This document shows positions 1 to 5,207 of a DNA stretch of 5,207 nucleotides, piece after piece. The position numbers were made by a program, and so were the translations under genes. How positions within the stretch are numbered: the stretch's first letter is position 1; the number at the start of each line of letters is the position of its first letter. The stretch is taken from contig CAMOKK010000100.1 in assembly GCA_946617545.1 (NCBI GenBank), forward strand, positions 1 through 5,207. Direction: 5' to 3'. The notes beneath the pieces were generated by a model, which did no database searches, was not told where the DNA came from, and saw only the letters and a list, made by a program, of their open reading frames with translations. Origin of the DNA: an uncultured Bacteroidales bacterium. GTDB lineage: Bacteria > Bacteroidota > Bacteroidia > Bacteroidales > UBA932.

Positions 1-417
1 GGCGAACTGACGGTCCAGCTCCTTGTAACCGTCCGTCATCTGGAGCGGGCTCAGGACACCGTACTCCGGATGGGCCCGGGCGGAAGCCACCAGCAAATCC
101 AGGGCGCCGGGCTCTATCCAGGCATCCTGATTGAGCAGGTAAGCATAGTCGTATCCCTCCCGGACGGCATATTCAAAACCCTTGTTGTTGGGAATGGAAA
201 ATCCTAAATTCTCCCGGCTTCTGACCAGGACGGCCTGCGGATAATTTTCCGCCACAAAATCGGCGCTTCCGTCCGTGGAGGCATTGTCCCAGACATACAC
301 ATCCACTTCGGGGGCAGAACCGGCCGTCTTCGCCCCCGGCATTACGGAGGACAGGCAGCGCCGGAGCCAGTGCATCCCGTTATGGGTGACAACAACCACC
401 AGGACCCGCGGATTCAT
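1..417 (-). CDS. GT2 family glycosyltransferase, rhamnosyltransferase-like (partial, C-terminus off the left edge)
   Basis: The first 139 residues of a GT-A fold family 2 glycosyltransferase, expected to transfer a sugar from a nucleotide-sugar to a lipid-linked acceptor at the cytoplasmic face of the inner membrane. Seen: an N-terminal beta strand RVLVVVVTHNG (residues 4-14), the nucleotide-binding WDNASTDGS (43-51), ENLGFSIPNNKG (69-80), and LLNQDAW (94-100) where other GT2 enzymes have a DxD metal-binding motif. The NQD form and the ENxGF...NxG block are typical of rhamnosyltransferase-like GT2 proteins, but the donor sugar cannot be read from this fragment. The acceptor half and the usual catalytic acidic motif lie outside the window. 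The start ATG (415-417) overlaps the stop of the preceding GT2 gene as ATGA, so translation is probably coupled. There is no Shine-Dalgarno sequence. It is the third gene of the minus-strand operon. Confidence 0.9.
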   Translation of the reverse strand, partial: MNPRVLVVVVTHNGMHWLRRCLSSVMPGAKTAGSAPEVDVYVWDNASTDGSADFVAENYPQAVLVRSRENLGFSIPNNKGFEYAVREGYDYAYLLNQDAWIEPGALDLLVASARAHPEYGVLSPLQMTDGYKELDRQFA

Positions 418-1235
418 CGGCCCAGAAGCTTTTTCACAGCCATGCGGAGCTTCCAGCAGGGGGTGTCGGAGGCCTTCCGGAAAGCCCGCGCCATGCGGCG
501 GTATTCCACCGTTTCCAAGGGATTCGGGAAATAGCGGGCATACAGTTCCTTGTGCTTGTCCCAGAGTTTGTAGCGAATCTCCTTCAGAACCTCATCAGAG
601 ACGCCCGTATTGCGGGATTTCCGGCGCGTACGGTAGTAGAAGTACACCTCCGGCAGCTGCAGCACGCGGGGCTCCGCGGGCAGGGCCTGGAAAAAGCTGA
701 GCCAGAAGTCCCAGTCTTCGTAACCGTGGGTAAAAGAAGTGTCAAAGCCCGTACCCAGATACAGGTCGTGTTCATGTTTCCGGAAAAAACAGGACACATA
801 CAGGCAGTTGCGGGACAGCATGGTGGACATGGAGAAGGGCGGCAGGTCCCAGGCGGTCTCGCTTCCGAAGCGTTCCGCCTTTCCATAGACCACATTCAGG
901 GAGGGGTCTTGCTCCATGGCCTCCACCGCCGCCTTCATATAACCGGGGCCAATCAGGTCATCGGCATCCAAAAAAAGGATATATTTTCCGAAACAGCGGT
1001 GCATGGCCATGTTGCGGGCGGCCGCCACCCCTATGTTGGATACCAGGGGAATGAGCGTGAAGCGGGGGTCCCGGGAGGCGAACTCGCGGACCACTTTGGC
1101 CGAATTGTCCGAAGAGCCGTTTTCCACCACCAGGCACTCCCAGTCCCGGAAAGTCTGGTCCTGTACGCTCCGAAGGGTCTCCCCCAGATATTCTCCCAGA
1201 TTGTAACTGGGAATGATAACACTGACGACAGGCAT
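414..1235 (-). CDS. GT2 family glycosyltransferase, complete
   Basis: A 273-residue canonical family 2 glycosyltransferase with no membrane span, so presumably cytosolic or peripheral on the inner membrane. Seen: VSVIIPSYN (residues 4-12), VENGSSDNS (37-45), SNIGVAAARN (66-75), the DxD-type metal and nucleotide-sugar site LDADD (89-93), and GYEDWDFWL (171-179), whose E173-D174 match the ED catalytic-base motif of the family. A basic C-terminal stretch, CWKLRMAVKKLLGR, resembles the W-containing tail common in polysaccharide GT2 enzymes and may touch the membrane (inference). I chose the ATG at 1233-1235 because it sits 2 nt after the upstream TAG and directly before the conserved first strand. 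An in-frame ATG at 1278-1280 would add 15 non-conserved residues and overlap the upstream gene. Its 3' end overlaps the next gene by 4 nt. Donor and acceptor are unknown. Confidence 0.93.
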   Translation of the reverse strand: MPVVSVIIPSYNLGEYLGETLRSVQDQTFRDWECLVVENGSSDNSAKVVREFASRDPRFTLIPLVSNIGVAAARNMAMHRCFGKYILFLDADDLIGPGYMKAAVEAMEQDPSLNVVYGKAERFGSETAWDLPPFSMSTMLSRNCLYVSCFFRKHEHDLYLGTGFDTSFTHGYEDWDFWLSFFQALPAEPRVLQLPEVYFYYRTRRKSRNTGVSDEVLKEIRYKLWDKHKELYARYFPNPLETVEYRRMARAFRKASDTPCWKLRMAVKKLLGR

Positions 1236-1237
1236 CT

Positions 1238-2215
1238 CTATACTCGTTTTAGAAGATGGTCTTTCACTTTGAGCAGCCACTCCAGAAGGGAGAATCCCTC
1301 CCGGGAGAATTTACTGCGCATCCACTTGTAGCGGCGGGTCTGGAAGAAATGAAGGTCTTCCCCTGCAAATACCCGCACGGACGGGGCATAGCCCCTGAGC
1401 GGATTCTTAAGGATGTCTTCCACCGGATCCAAACCTTCTTTCCGCACGCGCAGAAGCAGGTCCTTGCTGTTGAGAACATACAGTTTGTCTTCTTCCCCGG
1501 AAGAAAGGTTGGTGACCATATAATGGAGGATATAGGCATCTTTCAAGTAACGGATGCCGTTCTGCACCTGGCAGTTCCATTCTCCGGGGAGTTCCCGGAC
1601 GGGAAAACCGAACCGGGCGTCTGTCTGGGCCAGGGAGGGCTGGTCCGGCCGGATACCGGCTGCGAAACCAAGCAGATAATTCCGCTGCCAGGCCTCAAAG
1701 AACGCATGATTCTCAGGCGTGTCCCTCACCAGCATCACTCCGCTGTTGAAATAAGTCCGGGTGAGCGTGGCATCAAAGCCCAGCCGTTTGCACATATGGA
1801 TGGTTGCCCGGCGGTGCGGATGTTCCCGGAAAGTGGCGTGAAGGTCCGGGCAGGCTGCCAGGGGGGCGTCAACAGTGTCGATGTCCGAGAGGCTGCGGGC
1901 CACCACCGTATCGGCGTCGATGAAGAGAAAATCCCCCTCCACATACTCCCGCATGCCGGTTTTCAGGAGGCGGGAGCGCTGCATGGCCGGAAGGGACGCA
2001 TCCAAATCCACCACCTTGATTTCTTTGAAAAGTGCCCGGAAAGGCCCGGAGAGCGGGCTCTCCCTAAGCCACCCTTCGGCCGTGAGCCTGTCTGTCAGAA
2101 GCGTAAGGCTTGCGTCCGGGTTATGACGGGCGCAGCTGGAGGCACTGATGTATGCCTGCTCCAGATAGACATCTTCCGGACCGCTGACTAGCAAATATAA
2201 GAATTTGACGGACAT
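1238..2215 (-). CDS. GT8-like glycosyltransferase, first gene of the minus-strand operon
   Basis: A 325-residue GT-A glycosyltransferase resembling family 8 (LgtC/glycogenin-like) and related nucleotide-diphospho-sugar transferases. Seen: a first strand KFLYLLVSG (residues 4-12), a basic RSRLLKTGM segment (80-88) where GT8 proteins have a conserved substrate-positioning region, the DxD metal motif in FIDADTVV (98-105; D100, D102), YFNSGVMLV (155-163), DQPSLA (191-196), and ILHYM (229-233), whose H231 could be the C-terminal metal ligand. Residues from about 240 to the end form a less recognisable tail ending in a basic amphipathic stretch, LLEWLLKVKDHLLKRV. The start ATG at 2213-2215 is chosen because it begins the conserved fold and lies downstream of a good promoter. 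The in-frame ATG at 2255-2257 would lie upstream of that promoter's -7 element. The next GT2 gene starts 2 nt after the stop. It probably adds a hexose to a lipid-linked glycan, but the sugar is not determinable. Confidence 0.85.
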   Translation of the reverse strand: MSVKFLYLLVSGPEDVYLEQAYISASSCARHNPDASLTLLTDRLTAEGWLRESPLSGPFRALFKEIKVVDLDASLPAMQRSRLLKTGMREYVEGDFLFIDADTVVARSLSDIDTVDAPLAACPDLHATFREHPHRRATIHMCKRLGFDATLTRTYFNSGVMLVRDTPENHAFFEAWQRNYLLGFAAGIRPDQPSLAQTDARFGFPVRELPGEWNCQVQNGIRYLKDAYILHYMVTNLSSGEEDKLYVLNSKDLLLRVRKEGLDPVEDILKNPLRGYAPSVRVFAGEDLHFFQTRRYKWMRSKFSREGFSLLEWLLKVKDHLLKRV

Positions 2216-2238
2216 CCTGCTCTTTTTATATCCCGACA

Positions 2239-2269
2239 CAAAATTAACATTTTGCAAGGAAAGCGCAAA
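2239..2269 (-). promoter_or_regulatory. Bacteroidota-type promoter for the minus-strand glycosyltransferase operon
   Basis: Read on the minus strand, TTTG (2266-2269) is the -33 element and TAATTTTG (2239-2246) matches the -7 consensus TAnnTTTG exactly, with a 19-bp spacer. Transcription should begin a few bases beyond the -7 box, giving a leader of very roughly 15-20 nt before the ATG at 2215. That leader is A-rich (ATAAAAAGAG) and lacks a strong Shine-Dalgarno sequence, as is usual in this phylum. The assignment rests on consensus match and spacing; the transcription start is inferred. Confidence 0.75.
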
Positions 2270-2271
2270 AT
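2239..2271. repeat. Alternating CAAAAT/ATTTTG repeats in the divergent promoter region
   Basis: There are three copies of one hexamer in alternating orientation: CAAAAT (2239-2244), ATTTTG (2249-2254) and CAAAAT (2266-2271). The first two form a perfect 6-bp inverted repeat around TAAC. The last two extend to a perfect 7-bp inverted repeat, ATTTTGC / GCAAAAT, with a 9-nt spacer (2256-2264). The copies coincide with the -33 elements and one -7 element, so the symmetry may just reflect back-to-back promoter boxes. Alternatively it could be a site for a dimeric regulator. Nothing in the sequence decides between these. Confidence 0.5.
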
Positions 2272-2282
2272 CATTACCTTTG
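2251..2282 (+). promoter_or_regulatory. Bacteroidota-type promoter for the plus-strand GT2-flippase operon
   Basis: TTTG (2251-2254) is the -33 element and TACCTTTG (2275-2282) matches TAnnTTTG, with a 20-bp spacer. It is interleaved with the opposite promoter: each -33 element lies in the other's spacer. The predicted transcription start falls only a few bases before the ATG at 2292, so the mRNA would be nearly leaderless. This placement also argues against the in-frame ATG at 2205 as the start. Confidence 0.7.
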
Positions 2283-2291
2283 TTTGTTCTT

Positions 2292-3134
2292 ATGACCGGA
2301 TTCGTTGTTCTCCATTATCTGGCGTACGAGATGACGCTGCAATGTACGGAAAGTCTTCTGGGGCTTGCCGGAGAAAAGCACATTGTCATTGTGGACAACG
2401 CCTCCCCGGGCGGCTCCGGAGAGAAACTGGCAGCGCATTTTTCCGGCCGACCGGAAGTGACCGTGCTCCAGAGCCCCTGCAACGAAGGTTTTGCCAGGGG
2501 CAACAACCTGGGCTACGAGTACCTGCGGACGCATTTTTCCTGTGATTTCATCGTCGTCCTCAACAACGACGTCCTCATTCCGGACACAGGCTTTATCGGC
2601 CAGGTGGAAGCCATTTACAAGGAGACGCCCTTCGCCGTGCTGGGCCCGGATATCCTGAATCCGGCCACCGGTATTCATCAGAACCCCGCACTCCCGCGCG
2701 GGCTCAGCCGGGAAGAAGTGATGGGGCTCCGCAGCCGCTATCAAAAAGACCTGGCGCACTTCCACTGGCGCCGATTCAAATGGAGCCTCAAAAAACGCTT
2801 CGTCCATAAGCCGGAACCGGTAGAAAAACCCTGGCGGGAACCGGCACTGAATCCCGTCCTGCACGGGGCCTGCTACATTTTCTCGGCCGATTTCATCCGG
2901 CGCCGGGAGCATGCTTTCAACCCGGCGACCTTCCTCTATTTTGAGGAGAACATCCTGCACTACGAATGCCTGCAGGAAGGCTTGACGCTGCTATACAGTC
3001 CCCAAGTCCAGGTCCGGCACCTGGAAGATGTCTCTACAGACCAGGCTTTCCGCCGCCGCGCCAAAAAAGAAAAAATGATATTAAAGGAGAGCATCCGTTC
3101 CATGGATGTGCTCCTGAGCCTGATGAACCGCTGA
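2292..3134 (+). CDS. GT2 family glycosyltransferase, rhamnosyltransferase-like, complete
   Basis: A 280-residue family 2 glycosyltransferase, probably acting on a lipid-linked saccharide at the inner membrane. Seen: first strand FVVLHYLAYE (residues 4-13), VDNASPGGSG (34-43), NEGFARGNNLGYEY (64-77), the metal-site variant LNNDV (90-94), GPDILNPATG (118-127), the acceptor-side HGACYIFSADFIRR (191-204), and FLYFEEN (214-220), where E218/E219 would be the catalytic base that related enzymes show as ED. VRHLEDVST (241-249) follows, as in rhamnosyltransferase-like members. A basic segment (about residues 159-170, HWRRFKWSLKKRF) may aid membrane contact (inference). The ATG at 2292 is chosen because the fold starts there and the promoter ends just upstream. 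An in-frame ATG at 2205 adds 29 non-conserved residues spanning the promoters. The flippase gene starts 4 nt after its stop. The donor sugar is not determinable. Confidence 0.9.
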   Translation: MTGFVVLHYLAYEMTLQCTESLLGLAGEKHIVIVDNASPGGSGEKLAAHFSGRPEVTVLQSPCNEGFARGNNLGYEYLRTHFSCDFIVVLNNDVLIPDTGFIGQVEAIYKETPFAVLGPDILNPATGIHQNPALPRGLSREEVMGLRSRYQKDLAHFHWRRFKWSLKKRFVHKPEPVEKPWREPALNPVLHGACYIFSADFIRRREHAFNPATFLYFEENILHYECLQEGLTLLYSPQVQVRHLEDVSTDQAFRRRAKKEKMILKESIRSMDVLLSLMNR

Positions 3135-3138
3135 CGCC

Positions 3139-4566
3139 ATGGCCACCTCCTCCATCAAAAACGCGGTTTACCTGAATGCCGCCGCCCGCTACTCCACGCT
3201 CATTCTGCGCATGCTGTTCAATGCGGCGCTGGCCCGTATCCTGGTGCCGGAAGACTATGGCGTCGTGGCCATCACGTCGGTTTTCACCATCTTCTTCGGC
3301 CTGCTGGCCGATATGGGCCTGGGGGCCGGCATCATCCAGAACAAAGAGCTGAGCCGCGACGACATCGGCAGCATCTTCGCCTTCTCGCTGCGGCTGGGAC
3401 TGGTGCTGATGGGCGCCTTTGTGCTGCTCTCCTTCCCCATGGCCTATTTTTACGGAAACCAGGCGTTGGTGCCGGTGGGCATGTTGCTTTCCTTCCAGCT
3501 GTTTTTCACCACGCTCAACATTGTCCCCAATGCGCTGCTGCTCAAGCGGAAAGAGTTCAAGAAGGTGGCGCTGCGCACCCTGTGCGCCTGCCTTGTCTCC
3601 GGCACGGTGGGTATCGGCCTGGCGCTGCTGGGCCTCAAATACTATGCGCTGGTGGGCCAGGCCATCCTGGACGCCGCCTTCCTCTTTGGCTGGAACTACC
3701 TTTCCACCCGGCCGCCCATGGCCCGGAGGCCCCGGCGGGAGAGCCTGGACAAAATCCGCAGCTACTCCGGCTATCTCTTCGGCTTCAGCCTCATCAACTA
3801 CTTTGCCCGGAACCTGGACAACCTTCTCATCGGCAAGGTGATGGGAAACGCGCAGCTGGGCTACTACGACAAGTCCTACAAACTGATGCTGTACCCGGTG
3901 AACAACCTCACCCACGTGATTACGCCAGTGCTGCATCCCATCCTCTCGGAGCACCAGAACGACAAAGCGTACATCTACGGAAAGTACCTGCAGGTTGTGA
4001 AGCTGCTGTCCCTTTTGGGAGCCTTCATAACGCCGTTTTTCTACTTTGCCAGCGAGGAAATCATCCGCCTCCTGTACGGAGAGCAATGGCTTGCGGCCAT
4101 CCCCTGCCTCCGCTGGATGGCACTGGCCATGTGGGCCCAGATGATTCTGTCCTCCTCCGGCACCATTTTCCAAAGCCTGGGAGACACCCGCCGCCTGCTG
4201 TGGAGCGGCAGCATGAACGCCGTCCTGGTGGTGGCCTTCATCATCGCCGGCCTGGCGGAAGGCAGCATCGTGGCCGTGGCACGGAACGTGAGCATGGCCT
4301 ATAACCTGCAATTCGCGGCTACCTTCTATATTCTGGTACACCTGTCCTTCGGCTTCCGTACAAGGGACTTTCTCAAACGCTTGCTGCCGGATTTGGGCGT
4401 CATGGCCGCCGTGGCCCTGGCCGGATTCGGCTGCACCTTCCTGCCGGAAATGCCGCTTGTCTGGTCCGTCATCGCCAAAGTGGCGGCCATGGGTGCCGTC
4501 TATCTGCTGGCCCTGGTCCTCACCCGCCAGCTAAAACCGCTTCTCGCCCTTTTGTTCCGCCGATAA
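3139..4566 (+). CDS. wzx: Wzx-type lipid-linked oligosaccharide flippase (MOP/MATE superfamily)
   Basis: A 475-residue polytopic inner-membrane protein of the polysaccharide transporter branch of the MOP superfamily, expected to move undecaprenyl-linked repeat units from the cytoplasmic to the periplasmic face. Length fits the family. By eye there are about 12-14 hydrophobic segments, for example near residues 42-60, 80-104, 112-134, 147-186, 285-305, 325-345, 360-380, 418-434 and 442-462. Family landmarks include ARILVPEDYG (32-41) in the first helix region, GLGAGIIQ (60-67), NLDNLLIGKVMG (225-236) and LGYYDKSYKLMLYP (240-253); these last two are characteristic of WzxC/Polysacc_synt-type exporters. 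The charged RPPMARRPRRE loop (191-201) fits a cytoplasmic loop. It follows the GT2 gene by 4 nt with no Shine-Dalgarno, so the two are presumably co-transcribed. The symbol is by family; the transported glycan is unknown. Confidence 0.9.
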   Translation: MATSSIKNAVYLNAAARYSTLILRMLFNAALARILVPEDYGVVAITSVFTIFFGLLADMGLGAGIIQNKELSRDDIGSIFAFSLRLGLVLMGAFVLLSFPMAYFYGNQALVPVGMLLSFQLFFTTLNIVPNALLLKRKEFKKVALRTLCACLVSGTVGIGLALLGLKYYALVGQAILDAAFLFGWNYLSTRPPMARRPRRESLDKIRSYSGYLFGFSLINYFARNLDNLLIGKVMGNAQLGYYDKSYKLMLYPVNNLTHVITPVLHPILSEHQNDKAYIYGKYLQVVKLLSLLGAFITPFFYFASEEIIRLLYGEQWLAAIPCLRWMALAMWAQMILSSSGTIFQSLGDTRRLLWSGSMNAVLVVAFIIAGLAEGSIVAVARNVSMAYNLQFAATFYILVHLSFGFRTRDFLKRLLPDLGVMAAVALAGFGCTFLPEMPLVWSVIAKVAAMGAVYLLALVLTRQLKPLLALLFRR

Positions 4567-4578
4567 CGGAAGCGGCGC
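4567..4578. other. 12-nt convergent intergenic gap between the flippase gene and glnS
   Basis: The stop codons of the flippase gene (TAA, 4564-4566) and glnS (TAG, 4579-4581 on the minus strand) face each other across 12 bases. A short imperfect stem can be drawn across 4567-4590, but neither strand has a following T-tract. I therefore do not call a terminator. Confidence 0.85.
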
Positions 4579-5207
4579 CTATTCCGGCTTGTAGCTGTCT
4601 TTGAGGGCGGTGGTCTTGTTGAAGACGGGCTGCTCCGGGGTGGAGTCCTTGTCCTTTATATAGTAGCCGGTGCGCTCGAACTGCACGGCAATGCCGGAAG
4701 CGTCTTCCAGCAGGGCAGGTTCGGCCCAGCCCTTGCCCACCACCAGGCTCTCCGGATTCAGGAAATCCTTGTAGTCTTTGTCTTCGGGCACCTGGGACAT
4801 GTCGGCCAGGGTGAAGAGGCGGTCGTAATTGCGGAGTTCCAGTTCCTTGGCATGGGCGGCGCTCACCCAATGGATGGTACCCTTCACGGGCCGATATTCG
4901 GGGGAAGGGTCGTAGGTGCACTTGAGTTCCACCACTTCCCCGTTCTCATCCTTGACAACCTCGTTGCATTTTACGATATAGGTATACTTGAGGCGCACCT
5001 CTCCGTCGGGCTTAAGGCGGAAGAACTTCTTGGGGGCGTCTTCCATGAAATCGGCCCGGTCTATCAGGAGGTTCCCGCTGAAGGGGACCTTGCGCTTGGC
5101 ACCCTCCGGGTCGGCCGGGTTCAGCGGGCAGTCAAACCACTCCACCTTGCCTTCGGGCCAGTTGGTGATGGTGAGCTTCACAGGGTCCTGCACCACCATG
5201 TAACGGT
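4579..5207 (-). CDS. glnS: Glutaminyl-tRNA synthetase, C-terminal part (N-terminus off the right edge)
   Basis: The last 208 complete codons of a class I aminoacyl-tRNA synthetase that attaches glutamine to tRNA-Gln in the cytosol. The fragment covers the two beta-barrel anticodon-binding domains. The Rossmann catalytic domain with HIGH and KMSKS-type motifs would lie to the right of the window. Matches to the known family, including E. coli GlnRS: QDPVKLTITN, VPFSGNLLIDRADF, EVRLKYTYIVKCNEV, GTIHWVSAAHA (about 4849-4881), YDRLF, FLNPESLVV, and the terminal block FNKTTALKDS. The ending aligns with the usual C-terminus, so no truncation is apparent. The gene reads toward the polysaccharide locus and is a housekeeping neighbour that probably marks the locus edge; it has no expected role in glycan synthesis. 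Confidence 0.97.
   Translation of the reverse strand, partial: RYMVVQDPVKLTITNWPEGKVEWFDCPLNPADPEGAKRKVPFSGNLLIDRADFMEDAPKKFFRLKPDGEVRLKYTYIVKCNEVVKDENGEVVELKCTYDPSPEYRPVKGTIHWVSAAHAKELELRNYDRLFTLADMSQVPEDKDYKDFLNPESLVVGKGWAEPALLEDASGIAVQFERTGYYIKDKDSTPEQPVFNKTTALKDSYKPE

Noticed and set aside
275..700. A 141-codon plus-strand open frame rich in Pro, Ser, Arg and Gly
   Set aside because: It lies antisense to two GT2 genes, has low-complexity composition and no promoter or family motif.
552..1331. A 259-codon open frame on the plus strand opposite the GT2 gene
   Set aside because: It spans the junction between two real minus-strand genes and has no protein-family features; it is an antisense shadow.
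1256..2191. A 311-codon open frame on the plus strand opposite the GT8-like gene
   Set aside because: It has no recognisable motifs and mirrors the codon pattern of the minus-strand gene, which carries clear glycosyltransferase motifs.
2239..2254. CAAAATTAACATTTTG palindrome as a stand-alone regulator site or terminator
   Set aside because: It is AT-rich with 6-bp arms and coincides with a -7 box and a -33 box, so promoter elements explain it; kept only as a low-level operator idea.
3034..4341. A 435-codon open frame on the minus strand opposite the flippase gene
   Set aside because: Its translation is rich in His, Gln, Gly and Ala with no recognisable fold, as expected for the antisense of a GC-rich membrane-protein gene. 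The plus-strand flippase is clearly real.
4567..4590. Possible hairpin (CGGAA...TTCCG, or AAGCGG...CC-GCTT with a bulge) as a terminator
   Set aside because: The stem is short and imperfect, it runs into the glnS coding end, and neither strand has a T-tract after it.
4520..4921. A 133-codon minus-strand open frame overlapping the glnS end and the flippase end
   Set aside because: It is out of frame with glnS and Arg/Gly/Pro-rich; the glnS frame over the same bases matches GlnRS strongly.

Overview
The window looks like part of a surface-polysaccharide (O-antigen, capsule or exopolysaccharide) locus from a Bacteroidota chromosome, ending against the housekeeping gene glnS. Three things suggest the phylum. 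The only sizeable intergenic gap carries two matches to the Bacteroidota -33/-7 promoter (TTTG, 19-20 bp, TAnnTTTG). Shine-Dalgarno sequences are missing or weak before the gene starts. The GlnRS C-terminus is of the bacterial eukaryote-derived type that Bacteroidota carry. The DNA is GC-rich by eye, so a high-GC gut member of the Bacteroidales (for example Alistipes-like) is possible, but that is inference.

Layout: positions 1-2215 hold three glycosyltransferase genes on the minus strand, read right to left. They are a GT8-like enzyme (1238-2215), a canonical GT2 enzyme (414-1235) and the N-terminal part of a second GT2 enzyme (1-417, running off the left edge). They are packed as one operon, with a 2-nt gap and then a 4-nt ATGA overlap. 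Positions 2216-2291 are a compact divergent promoter region. Positions 2292-4566 hold a plus-strand pair: a rhamnosyltransferase-like GT2 (2292-3134) and, 4 nt later, a Wzx-type flippase (3139-4566). After a 12-nt gap, the convergent 3' end of glnS (4579 to the right edge, minus strand) begins.

How the genes would work together (inference from families): the four glycosyltransferases would add sugars one by one to a lipid-linked oligosaccharide on the cytoplasmic face of the inner membrane, and the flippase would move the finished unit to the periplasm. No polymerase, initiating sugar-phosphate transferase, nucleotide-sugar synthesis gene or ligase lies in the window, so the sugars and the final polymer cannot be named.

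The most notable feature is the pair of divergent promoters at 2239-2282. Their elements interleave with near two-fold symmetry, so the two halves of the locus probably cannot be bound by RNA polymerase at once. I found no RNA genes, mobile elements, CRISPR arrays or clear terminators, and nothing I would call a new biological system. Apart from the two short gaps the window is fully coding.
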